A stretch of 10,238 nt of DNA, from NCBI GenBank assembly GCA_938073925.1, contig CALJGH010000076.1:1-10238 (forward strand). Reading direction: 5' to 3'. This DNA is from an uncultured Nitrospinaceae bacterium (GTDB lineage: Bacteria; Nitrospinota; Nitrospinia; Nitrospinales; VA-1). Below, piece by piece: positions 1 through 7,487 of this stretch; within the stretch, counting starts at the first letter, position 1; every line of letters starts with the position of its first letter. Position numbers and translations under genes: made by a program. The notes beneath the pieces are model-generated. The model was not told the origin of the DNA, did no database searches, and was given only the letters and a program-made list of their open reading frames with translations.

Positions 1-935
1 TGTCAGTGATTTTCCTTTTAAACTCTTGCTTTGATAATAATTCTCGAATGGAGGCGATAGGGAGTGATCAGGTTGTTTTGACAGTCAATGGTGAAAAAAT
101 TACTGCAAAACAATTCGATAAGGTCTTGAAAACGCAAAAAAAAATTTTTAGAGTTCAAAACTTTGAGGAACTAAAAACGGAAGAACTGGTTTGGATTAAA
201 ACAAGAGGGCTGAATGAAATAATTAGAAATACTTTGATCGCACAAGAAATAGCTAAAGAAAATATTAGTATTGAGCAGAATGTTCTGGAAAGTAACTTAA
301 GAAAGGCGAGGGAAGGATACCTTGAGGGTGCATTTGAGAAAACATTAGACTTGGAGGGTATTTTAATTGCAGATTGGGAGAAATCAATAGAAAAGAAACT
401 CCTGACAAATGAATTGATTCATCAACAAGTGAATAGTAAAGTGTCATTAAGTGATAAGGAATTACGCGATTATTACGATAAGAATCATAATGAGTTTCAT
501 AAGAAGCAACAGGTGAAAGCTCTTCACATTATGGTCGAGTCTGAAGAGGAAATTAGAGAAATACAAAAAGAACTGCGAAGCAAACAGAAAACCTTCCCGG
601 CTCTTGCGATGGAGTATTCTTTAGGTCCCGAAGGAGCCCAAGGCGGGGATTTGGGATACTTTGAAGCTGGGCAGATGCCGGAAGAGTTTGATGATGTTTT
701 TAAATTAAAGATCAATAAGGTCAGTGATATTATTAAGACGCCTTACGGTTTCCATTTGCTCAAAGTGGTGGATAAAATCGAAGAAAGAAAAATGGATTTT
801 GAAGAATCTAAGAGTCGAGTGGAAAAAATCCTTCTCGAGTATCTTCAAGACCAAGCATTTAAAAAATGGTTTTTAAAGCTTAAACAAAATGCTGAAATAG
901 AAATTGAATATGAGTCTCTTGAAAAAATTAATTAA
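1..935 (+). CDS. Parvulin-type (PpiC) peptidyl-prolyl isomerase, probable lipoprotein, 5' end outside window
   Basis: Probable periplasmic prolyl cis-trans isomerase and folding factor of the PrsA/SurA/PpiD group. Numbering from a GTG at 6, a SurA_N-like helical region spans about residues 22-150, beginning with the family's opening pattern (VVLTVNGEKITAKQFDKVL). One PPIC domain spans about 169-258, with KALHIM, GGDLGYF and YGFHLLKV; both conserved parvulin histidines are present. The N-terminus reads FLLNSC followed by a polar stretch. This looks like the end of a lipoprotein signal peptide, with Cys8 as the lipidated residue (L at -3, S at -1). Seven residues are too few for a signal peptide and the frame stays open to the window edge, so I infer that the real start lies upstream and GTG 6 is not the start. 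The 3' end overlaps the next parvulin gene by 26 nt, so the two are probably co-transcribed. The fold assignment is firm; the lipoprotein call is an inference. Confidence 0.88.
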   Translation, partial: SVIFLLNSCFDNNSRMEAIGSDQVVLTVNGEKITAKQFDKVLKTQKKIFRVQNFEELKTEELVWIKTRGLNEIIRNTLIAQEIAKENISIEQNVLESNLRKAREGYLEGAFEKTLDLEGILIADWEKSIEKKLLTNELIHQQVNSKVSLSDKELRDYYDKNHNEFHKKQQVKALHIMVESEEEIREIQKELRSKQKTFPALAMEYSLGPEGAQGGDLGYFEAGQMPEEFDDVFKLKINKVSDIIKTPYGFHLLKVVDKIEERKMDFEESKSRVEKILLEYLQDQAFKKWFLKLKQNAEIEIEYESLEKIN

Positions 936-2208
936 TCAGGCCTTTTTTGCAATCCCTTTGTGTCTGGCACTTTCTATGTCCGATAACGCAGTAGCTAAAG
1001 TGTTTGATCGTGTTGTTGCAAAGGTGAATAGCGAAATTATTACTTTAAGTTCTGTCAATGAAAAAGTGGAGCTTCTTAGACAAAAATATAGAGGCGATTT
1101 TAAAGGCCGTGATGAGAAAGAAGTTTTAAATGAAGCTCTGAATACGATTGTAGAGGAAAAACTTCAGCTTCAGGAAGGAAAAAAAAGGGGGCTGGCGGTA
1201 GATGATTCTGCTGTGGATGCTGCTGTAAAGGACATAGAAAAGAAGAATGGTTTGGAGGAAGGGCAGTTGGCCTCAATGTTGATATCGGAAGGCAGGTCTT
1301 TGGAAACCTATAAAAACCATATTCGCGATCAGATTCTTGTCTCAAAGGTAATTCGATATGAGTTGGGGAGTCGTGTGAGTGTTAGTGAAAGAAAAATCGC
1401 GAAATATTATCATAACAATCAGAAAGATTTTTGGGAACCAGGCAAGGCTCGGGTAAGGCATATTCTTATTCTTACTGAAAAAGGATTGTCTGTAGATAAA
1501 AAGAAAGAGAAGTTTTTTCAAGCCAAAGAAATCCTTGGTGAAGTAAAGAGAGGGAAGGATTTTGCTGATGCTGCAAAAGAGTATTCAGAAGATATCTCTG
1601 CCAGTGAAGGGGGCGATGTTGGTTTTGTTGAAAAGGGCAAGATGGTTCCTGAGTTCGAAAAAGCAGTTTATAGTCTGAAGGACGGGGCGATAAGTGATAT
1701 TGTTGAAACAGAGTATGGCTATCATATAATCAAGGTTGAGGAAATTTTGGCTGGACGGACACTTCCTTTGAAAGATGTTAAGAATAAGATTGAGTTCATT
1801 CTTTCAAACAAAAAACAAAAAACGGCTTACGATGAATGGATGAGCGAGTTGAGAAAATCGGCATTTGTTGAAATTTCACTGTTTGAAGATGCCAAAAAAA
1901 ATATAAGTTCGAGTTTGCTTACCTTGAAGAGTGAGCGTCGTAATAATGATGTTTCTGTGAAACGGAATAGCTCTTCGAGGAAAAAACTCATATCCCGGAA
2001 CAGCGCAAAGAAAAGTCGAATGCAGGATAAATGGGAGGAAATGTATAGATCGGTTGAGAAATCAAAGCAGCAAAAGCCTAGCCAAAACGGTTCTCCTCTC
2101 CAGAGCTTGGAGCGTAAATTGCAGCGTATTAAAGAACTGCGTTCTGATGAAAAGATTACAGAAGCTGAATATCAAAAACGCAAACAAAAGTTGATGGACA
2201 GGCTCTAA
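910..2208 (+). CDS. surA: SurA-like periplasmic peptidyl-prolyl isomerase with SHOCT-like C-terminal extension
   Basis: Periplasmic chaperone and prolyl isomerase, in the family that escorts outer-membrane proteins. From ATG 910 the product is 432 aa; an in-frame TTG at 904 is a less likely start. Residues 1-29 form a signal peptide: Lys-rich start, hydrophobic core, then AVA before Lys30. A SurA N-terminal domain follows (VVAKVNSEIITLSSVNEKV, then a helical region to about 160). A single PPIC domain lies at about 178-279, with ARVRHILIL, GGDVGFVEKG and YGYHIIKVEE, both parvulin histidines retained. E. coli SurA has two parvulin domains; this one has one, as in many non-gammaproteobacterial homologues. 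After about residue 325 comes a Ser/Lys/Arg-rich low-complexity tail, and residues 400-432 resemble a SHOCT hairpin (LERKLQRIKELRSDEKITEA...). No clear Shine-Dalgarno is visible, so translation may be coupled to the overlapping upstream gene. The symbol rests on domain layout and is approximate. Confidence 0.88.
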   Translation: MSLLKKLINQAFFAIPLCLALSMSDNAVAKVFDRVVAKVNSEIITLSSVNEKVELLRQKYRGDFKGRDEKEVLNEALNTIVEEKLQLQEGKKRGLAVDDSAVDAAVKDIEKKNGLEEGQLASMLISEGRSLETYKNHIRDQILVSKVIRYELGSRVSVSERKIAKYYHNNQKDFWEPGKARVRHILILTEKGLSVDKKKEKFFQAKEILGEVKRGKDFADAAKEYSEDISASEGGDVGFVEKGKMVPEFEKAVYSLKDGAISDIVETEYGYHIIKVEEILAGRTLPLKDVKNKIEFILSNKKQKTAYDEWMSELRKSAFVEISLFEDAKKNISSSLLTLKSERRNNDVSVKRNSSSRKKLISRNSAKKSRMQDKWEEMYRSVEKSKQQKPSQNGSPLQSLERKLQRIKELRSDEKITEAEYQKRKQKLMDRL

Positions 2209-2284
2209 ATAATAATCGTCTGATTCTGTTTTCCCCTCCTATTATTCATCGCCAAAAATCTGATTTGTAGTTAACGGATGGGTT

Positions 2285-3691
2285 ATGACCTCTTTTCTGA
2301 AAAATATTGGCAAAGTTTTAGAAGGTTTGATTACACCAGGCGATAAAGTCTTGGTCGGTGTTTCTGGTGGTGCTGACTCTATTGCTCTCCTTCACGTTCT
2401 CCATTGGTTTTCCAGAACTCAAAATTATGGTTTGATCGTTGTTCATATTGATCATATGGCTAGAGGAAAAGATTCCGATGCCGACGCTGATTTTGTAGAA
2501 AGTGTTGCAAAGAAATTAAAGCTACCTTTTTATCTCAAGAAAGTCGATGTTGGGATTGAACGTCTTCAGTTTAAGACATCTTTTCAAGATGCAGCCAGAA
2601 TGATTCGCTATCAATTTTTTGAGGAAACCTTAAAGGCTGTTAGAGGCAACAAAGTTGCTTTAGGGCATTCTGCAGACGATCAGGTTGAAACTATTCTGAT
2701 GAATATTATCAGAGGGACTGGATTGAGAGGGTTGGCCGGAATCCCTAAGGTGAGAGGCTATGTTATTCGACCTTTTTGGGGAATTCACAGAAAAGATTTG
2801 GATATCTATCTCAAAGAAAATGATATTTCTTTTCGAGATGATTCGTCAAATTTGGATAAAAAGTATCTTCGCAACAGAATTCGGCACGAGCTGATCCCAC
2901 ATCTCGAGACTTATAACCCTGGTATAAAGAAATGCCTTCAGCAAATGTCGGGAATTGTTAGTGAGGAGGATTCTTTTTTATCTCAGATGACAAGGGATAT
3001 TTTTAATAAAAAAATCGGCGAGAGTAACGAAAAAAATATCGTGTGGAGTATTGATGATTTCCAATCCTATCCGATGGCATTGAGGCAAAGACTAGTGCGA
3101 GAGATCTTTTGTCGTATCACGGGAGATATGCAGGCGATCACGGCTTATCACGTTCAACAAATCATCAACCTTTTTAATTCACCCAAAGCCGGGAAAGTTC
3201 TTAATATTCCACGAGGAGTGACCGTTACCTGTAGTTATGGGTCTATATTGTTTGCAAAAATAGTTGACGATATTTGTGGAAATGAACCGCTTGTGACTCC
3301 TATTGCAATTCCTGGTACTACTAAATTGCTAGAAGGGTATATTCGAAAGGTGGAAACGCAAATTTTTGTGGATAAAAAGGATTTATTTTCATTAGATACT
3401 GGAAGACAAGCATTTTTTGATTTTGGAAAAACGGGTTTTGGCATCCATGCACGATTTTTCCGTGCAGGGGATCGATTTTGTCCCCTAGGTATGAAGGGCA
3501 ATAAAAAGCTGAAATCATTTTTTATTGATCAAAAAGTCCCAAAGAGTATGAGGTCTCAAATTCCTATATTGACAAATGCCGATGACGATATTATCTGGGT
3601 GTATGGACAAAGAATTTCCCATCTTTACAGAGTTACCGAGAAGACAAAAAAGGTACTTTTTATCGAAGGTGACAAGTCCATTAAATATTAA
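2285..3691 (+). CDS. tilS: tRNA(Ile)-lysidine synthetase TilS
   Basis: Cytosolic ATP-dependent ligase that joins lysine to C34 of tRNA-Ile(CAU), changing its decoding from AUG to AUA; normally essential. The 468-aa product is full length for the long TilS form. The N-terminal PP-loop ATPase motif SGGADS is at residues 27-32. HIDHMARG (54-61), QDAARMIRYQFFEE (101-114) and GHSADDQVETILMN (127-140) are the expected TilS signatures. RDDSSNLDKKYLRNRIRHEL near 184-203 is the conserved tRNA/active-site segment. A middle helical domain covers roughly 210-330, and the C-terminal TilS domain about 385-466 includes RFFRAGDRFCPLGMKGNKKL. ATG 2285 is preceded by a weak GGATGGG. The 76-nt gap from surA shows no terminator, so read-through is plausible. 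Placement directly before ftsH is a widespread bacterial arrangement. Confidence 0.96.
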   Translation: MTSFLKNIGKVLEGLITPGDKVLVGVSGGADSIALLHVLHWFSRTQNYGLIVVHIDHMARGKDSDADADFVESVAKKLKLPFYLKKVDVGIERLQFKTSFQDAARMIRYQFFEETLKAVRGNKVALGHSADDQVETILMNIIRGTGLRGLAGIPKVRGYVIRPFWGIHRKDLDIYLKENDISFRDDSSNLDKKYLRNRIRHELIPHLETYNPGIKKCLQQMSGIVSEEDSFLSQMTRDIFNKKIGESNEKNIVWSIDDFQSYPMALRQRLVREIFCRITGDMQAITAYHVQQIINLFNSPKAGKVLNIPRGVTVTCSYGSILFAKIVDDICGNEPLVTPIAIPGTTKLLEGYIRKVETQIFVDKKDLFSLDTGRQAFFDFGKTGFGIHARFFRAGDRFCPLGMKGNKKLKSFFIDQKVPKSMRSQIPILTNADDDIIWVYGQRISHLYRVTEKTKKVLFIEGDKSIKY

Positions 3692-3751
3692 AGCTTAAGT
3701 CAATAGTTGTGGTAGGATAGATTAAATCAGAGTACTGTATTTCAGCGTTTT

Positions 3752-3757
3752 AAGGAG
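3752..3757 (+). promoter_or_regulatory. Shine-Dalgarno site of ftsH
   Basis: AAGGAG sits six bases before the TTG at 3764. It fixes the start of ftsH at a TTG codon; the protein from that point begins in register with the first membrane segment of FtsH, and no in-frame ATG lies nearby upstream. Confidence 0.8.
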
Positions 3758-3763
3758 AAAGTC

Positions 3764-5689
3764 TTGAATCAATTTTATAAAAATCTAGCGCTTTGGCTGG
3801 TTATAGGTATTGTTCTTATTGCCTTATTTAATATGTTTAACCAACCGTTAACGCCACAATCTGAAGTTGTTTTTAGTGATTTTATGGATCAGGTTGAGCA
3901 AGGTCAGGTTAACGAAGTTGTTATAAGCGGTGATAATATTAGTGGTAAATATGTTGATGGCAAAGCATTTCAGACAACTGCTCCACCTAAAGACCCTGAT
4001 TTAATTAAATCCCTTCGTCAGAAAAGTGTTCGTATTGTCGTGGTGGCGCCTGAACAGACAAGCTGGTATATGAGCATCCTGATCTCCTGGTTTCCCATGC
4101 TGTTGTTATTGGGGATCTGGATATTCTTTATGAGACAGATGCAAGCGGGAGGCGGTAAAGCCATGTCTTTTGGTAAGAGCAAGGCTCGATTACTTAATGA
4201 CACCAAAAATAAAACAACATTTAAGGATGTTGCCGGAGTTGATGAGGCCAAAGAAGAGCTCCACGAAATTATTGAATTTTTAAAAGAGCCACAGAAGTTC
4301 AGCAAGCTGGGTGGCAAAATTCCGAAGGGGGTATTACTGATTGGACCTCCTGGTACTGGAAAAACCCTGCTTGCAAGGGCAATTTCAGGCGAAGCAAATG
4401 TTCCCTTTTTCAGCATCAGTGGTTCGGATTTTGTTGAGATGTTTGTGGGGGTTGGTGCATCCAGGGTGCGAGACCTTTTTGAACAAGGAAAGAAAAATAG
4501 TCCCTGTATAATCTTTATTGATGAAATCGATGCGGTAGGAAGACATCGGGGAGCTGGTTTAGGAGGTGGTCATGACGAAAGAGAGCAAACTTTGAACCAA
4601 CTTCTAGTTGAGATGGATGGATTTGAAAATAATGAAGGCGTTATTTTGCTCGCTTCCACCAACCGTCCAGATGTGTTAGACCCTGCATTGTTGAGACCGG
4701 GACGTTTTGATCGACAGGTTACCGTTGGTCGCCCCGATGTAAAAGGCCGAGTAGGTATTTTGAAAGTACATACCTCTACTGTTCCACTAACAGATGAAGT
4801 CGATTTAAAAGTAATTGCTAGAGGCACACCAGGATTTACCGGTGCTGATCTTGCGAACCTTGTCAATGAAGCCGCTTTACTTGCAGCAAGGGATGATAAA
4901 AAAGCTGTAGCTATGGTTGACTTTGAGGAAGCCAAAGATAAGGTAATGATGGGTGTTGAAAGGCGAAGTATGGTAATTTCTGATAAAGAGAAAAAAAATA
5001 CTGCCTATCATGAATCAGGCCATGCCCTGGTTGCTGCTTTATTACCAGGAACAGATCCCATACATAAAGTAACTATTATTCCTCGGGGAAGGGCATTAGG
5101 TGTAACCATGCAGCTTCCGATGGATGAACAGCATACTTATCAGAGAAACTATCTCTTTAGTAGCCTTGCTATTTTGATGGGGGGACGGTGTGCAGAAGAA
5201 ATCTGTTTGGGAGAAATGACCACAGGTGCAGGAAATGATATTGAGCGTGCCACGGAGATGGCTCGTAAAATGGTTTGTGAGTGGGGAATGAGTGACAAAA
5301 TGGGACCTCTCACTTATGGAGCCAAAGAAGAACAAGTTTTTCTTGGAAAAGATATGTCCAGCCAAAAGAATTTCAGTGATCAAACAGCCAAGCTGATAGA
5401 TCAAGAGGTTAAAACTTTGGTTATGGATGGATATACCCGGGCAACAGATTTGCTAAAAAATAATCGCGATGTACTGGAAAAAATGGCTCAAGCTCTTTTA
5501 GAACGTGAAACCTTAGATGGACAAGATATCAAAGATATTATTTCGGGTAAGGATATTTCTGATGATGAAGATTCCGGAACGACTCAGGATATAAAGCCAG
5601 ATAAACTCCCTGTCGATAAAAATAAATTAGAATCAGAGGCTGAAGAAGGCCTAATGGGTGGAGGGATGCCGGACCCAACTCCAGCCTGA
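3764..5689 (+). CDS. ftsH: ATP-dependent zinc metalloprotease FtsH
   Basis: Inner-membrane hexameric AAA+ protease that degrades misfolded membrane proteins and selected cytosolic regulators. The 641-aa product is the usual length. Transmembrane helix 1 is at about residues 8-25, a small periplasmic domain spans 30-100, and helix 2 is at about 103-123. The AAA module has Walker A GPPGTGKT at 194-201, the pore-loop segment MFVGVGASRVRDLF at 226-239, Walker B IIFIDE at 249-254, and the second region of homology NRPDVLDPALLRPGRFDR at 300-317. The M41 peptidase has zinc-binding HESGH at 416-420 and the third-ligand region NDIERAT, with Asp492. The C-terminus is acidic and ends in a Gly/Pro-rich tail (LMGGGMPDPTPA). 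Translation starts at TTG 3764 behind a strong Shine-Dalgarno. A strong terminator follows the stop codon. All catalytic residues are intact. Confidence 0.98.
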   Translation: MNQFYKNLALWLVIGIVLIALFNMFNQPLTPQSEVVFSDFMDQVEQGQVNEVVISGDNISGKYVDGKAFQTTAPPKDPDLIKSLRQKSVRIVVVAPEQTSWYMSILISWFPMLLLLGIWIFFMRQMQAGGGKAMSFGKSKARLLNDTKNKTTFKDVAGVDEAKEELHEIIEFLKEPQKFSKLGGKIPKGVLLIGPPGTGKTLLARAISGEANVPFFSISGSDFVEMFVGVGASRVRDLFEQGKKNSPCIIFIDEIDAVGRHRGAGLGGGHDEREQTLNQLLVEMDGFENNEGVILLASTNRPDVLDPALLRPGRFDRQVTVGRPDVKGRVGILKVHTSTVPLTDEVDLKVIARGTPGFTGADLANLVNEAALLAARDDKKAVAMVDFEEAKDKVMMGVERRSMVISDKEKKNTAYHESGHALVAALLPGTDPIHKVTIIPRGRALGVTMQLPMDEQHTYQRNYLFSSLAILMGGRCAEEICLGEMTTGAGNDIERATEMARKMVCEWGMSDKMGPLTYGAKEEQVFLGKDMSSQKNFSDQTAKLIDQEVKTLVMDGYTRATDLLKNNRDVLEKMAQALLERETLDGQDIKDIISGKDISDDEDSGTTQDIKPDKLPVDKNKLESEAEEGLMGGGMPDPTPA

Positions 5690-5712
5690 TCGACAGCAGA
5701 ATTTGTAGATAG

Positions 5713-5756
5713 AAAACTCCACTTACCCGTTTGACCGGTAAGTGGAGTTTTTTTTT
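5713..5756 (+). terminator. Rho-independent terminator after ftsH
   Basis: An uninterrupted 15-bp inverted repeat pairs 5713-5727 (AAAACTCCACTTACC) with 5737-5751, leaving a 9-nt loop (5728-5736), and runs into nine consecutive T residues (5748-5756). It begins about 23 nt after the ftsH stop. The T-tract is on the 3' side of the plus strand, while the 5' side has only four A residues, so it should act chiefly on rightward transcripts. It separates the surA-tilS-ftsH transcript from folP-pdxJ. Confidence 0.95.
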
Positions 5757-5815
5757 GATATAAAATCTTTTCCTATAAAAGTTCTCTCCAATTTTTAATT
5801 TTATTTTTGAGTGTT

Positions 5816-6643
5816 ATGAAACGGTTTTCTTTTTCTGAAAATTGCGATAAAACCCGATTTATGGGAATAATAAATGTTTCTTCGGATTCATTTTATGAGA
5901 AATGTTCTTCGGTCGATGAAGCTATGATATTGGCTGAAAAAATGATGGATGAAGGAGCCGATTTCCTGGATGCAGGTGCCGAGAGTTCTCGTCCAGGATC
6001 CAAACCTATTTCAGATCAGGAGGAGCTAGATAAATTAATTCCGGTGATTTCGTTGCTGGTGAAAAATTTTGATGTTCCGGTTTCTGTCGATACTTATAAA
6101 CCAGTTGTCGCTGAAGAGGCTTTGCAGGCAGGGGCAAAAATTATAAATGATATAACCGGACTTCAAAAATTCCCCGAAATGGCTAAAGTTATAGCCCGGA
6201 CGGGGGCGGGAGTGATCTTAATGCATATGCAGGGAACTCCTTTGACCATGCAAAAGAATCCTAGCTATAGAAATGTTTTGAATGAAATTTGTGAATTTTT
6301 GGTAGTGAGCATAAAGATTGCCGAAACGGCTGAAATTTATCCAGATCAAATCGCAATTGATCCGGGAATAGGGTTTGGTAAAACTAAAATGCACAATCTT
6401 GAAATATTGAGAAACCTTGAAACATTTCTAGAACTTAAAAGGCCGATTCTTTTAGGAGTTTCCAGAAAATCTTTTATCGGTGATATCTTGAATTTACCTC
6501 CTGAAGAAAGATTAGAGGGGTCTCTTGCAGCCACCGTGATGGGAGTTGCAAAGGGAGCATCAATTATACGAACGCACGATGTTAAATCTACTCGAAACGC
6601 TGTGAGAGTAGCAGAGGCTATCATTAAAGGAGAAAGTTTGTGA
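5816..6643 (+). CDS. folP: Dihydropteroate synthase FolP
   Basis: Cytosolic TIM-barrel enzyme of folate synthesis that condenses 6-hydroxymethyl-dihydropterin pyrophosphate with p-aminobenzoate; the target of sulfonamides. The 275-aa product has normal length. Visible signatures are MGIINVSSDSF (16-26), DAGAESSRPGS (52-62), SVDTYK (90-95, pterin-site Asp92), IINDITG (109-115, Asn111), AIDPGIGFGKT (180-190, Asp182), GVSRKSFIG (214-222, Lys218) and RTHDV (252-256). Loop 1 is unusual: NVSSDSFYEKC stands where most families have NVTPDSFSDGG, and ESSRPG replaces ESTRPG. The core pterin-site residues are intact, so activity is expected. ATG 5816 is the favoured start; an in-frame TTG at 5807 adds three residues, and neither has a good Shine-Dalgarno. 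The gene must have its own promoter behind the strong terminator, but I cannot identify a well-spaced one (TTGATA at 5755 and TATAAA at 5774 are only 13 nt apart). It overlaps pdxJ by 4 nt. Confidence 0.96.
   Translation: MKRFSFSENCDKTRFMGIINVSSDSFYEKCSSVDEAMILAEKMMDEGADFLDAGAESSRPGSKPISDQEELDKLIPVISLLVKNFDVPVSVDTYKPVVAEEALQAGAKIINDITGLQKFPEMAKVIARTGAGVILMHMQGTPLTMQKNPSYRNVLNEICEFLVVSIKIAETAEIYPDQIAIDPGIGFGKTKMHNLEILRNLETFLELKRPILLGVSRKSFIGDILNLPPEERLEGSLAATVMGVAKGASIIRTHDVKSTRNAVRVAEAIIKGESL
6627..6632 (+). promoter_or_regulatory. Shine-Dalgarno site of pdxJ inside the folP 3' end
   Basis: AAGGAG lies seven bases before the GTG at 6640, which overlaps the folP stop (GTGA). This supports GTG as the pdxJ start and points to translational coupling of the two genes. 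Confidence 0.8.
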
Positions 6644-7365
6644 CGCGTTTATTTGTCAATGTTGATCATGTTGCAACAATTCGAGAGGCTCGAAAAACGA
6701 ATGAGCCAGATCCGTTAAAAGCCGCATTGTTGGCAGAAAAAATAGGAGTAGAGGGCATAACCGTTCATCTAAGAGAAGACCGACGGCATATCCAGGATGA
6801 AGATGTACGCATTATTCATAAAAATATAAAGACCAAACTAAACCTCGAAATGGCCGCCATAAAAGAAATGGTTGAACTTGCATTGGAATTGAAGCCTTAT
6901 CAGATTTCTTTGGTCCCCGAAAAGAGGCAGGAGATAACAACGGAAGGTGGTCTTGATGTTTGTTCTCAAGTCCAAGAACTAACGGATATCCAAAAACAGA
7001 TTAAGAAACAAGGAATATTGTTCAGCCTGTTTGTCGATCCTGATATGGGACAGATCGAAGCTTCACAAAAAGTCGCGGCAGATAGCATTGAAATTAATAC
7101 AGGGGCTTATTCAGAATTAACTGATTCGGGAAAGGTGGAAGAGGAATTGGTACGTATTCAAGAAGCGGCAAAGCAGGCTGTCAAATTAGGATTGCGGGTG
7201 TTTGCCGGCCATGGTCTGAATTTTGACAATGTTAAGGCTATCGCCGCAATTCCGGAAATAGAGGAGCTTAATATTGGTCATTTTTTAGTGGCTCAATCGG
7301 TTTATATGGGCATGGAAGAAGCCGTTAAGAAGATGAAGCAAATTATAGAAACGGCCCGGCCTTGA
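6640..7365 (+). CDS. pdxJ: Pyridoxine 5'-phosphate synthase PdxJ
   Basis: Cytosolic TIM-barrel enzyme that condenses 1-deoxy-D-xylulose 5-phosphate with 3-amino-2-oxopropyl phosphate to give pyridoxine 5'-phosphate, the last ring-forming step of the DXP-dependent B6 pathway. The 241-aa product is full length. Signatures are LFVNVDHVATIREAR (4-18), GITVHLREDRRHIQDEDV (39-56; His43, Arg45, Arg48, His50), LNLEMAA (67-73; Glu70), SLVPEKRQEITTEGGLD (90-106), FAGHGL (188-193; His191) and LNIGHFLV. Two conserved spots differ from the E. coli protein as I remember it: EINTG (151-155) in place of EIHTG, and GHFLVAQSV in place of GHAIIGRAV. The GTG start overlaps the folP stop by 4 nt and has a strong Shine-Dalgarno. 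I know of no direct biochemical link between B6 and folate synthesis at this step; both are cofactor pathways, and PLP-dependent GlyA uses folate. Confidence 0.97.
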   Translation: MTRLFVNVDHVATIREARKTNEPDPLKAALLAEKIGVEGITVHLREDRRHIQDEDVRIIHKNIKTKLNLEMAAIKEMVELALELKPYQISLVPEKRQEITTEGGLDVCSQVQELTDIQKQIKKQGILFSLFVDPDMGQIEASQKVAADSIEINTGAYSELTDSGKVEEELVRIQEAAKQAVKLGLRVFAGHGLNFDNVKAIAAIPEIEELNIGHFLVAQSVYMGMEEAVKKMKQIIETARP

Positions 7366-7487
7366 AAAGGGTCACTATTGTATAAATATAACCCATTGAA
7401 AATATGTAAGTTTTGCGTGTTTTTTTGATTATTTTCCGATAGAATCTATTGTATACTTTAAAAGCGTTATATTGCTAATAACTTGAG

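Noticed and set aside
2209..2284. TCTGATT repeated twice and an AATAATA/TATTATT inverted repeat in the surA-tilS gap
   Set aside because: They are short AT-rich matches expected by chance, and there is no T-tract to make a terminator.
4018..4416. 132-codon open frame on the minus strand inside ftsH
   Set aside because: It lies wholly antisense to the conserved AAA+ coding region, has low-complexity composition and no family motif; it is a by-product of ftsH codon use.
4570..4935. 121-codon minus-strand open frame inside ftsH
   Set aside because: It is Ser/Thr/Arg-rich, has no motif and is antisense to the conserved SRH region of ftsH, so it is not a gene.
7425..7457. TTGATT and TATACT boxes before the hypothetical gene
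   Set aside because: The spacer is 21 nt, too long for a normal sigma-70 promoter; the -10-like box alone is not sufficient.
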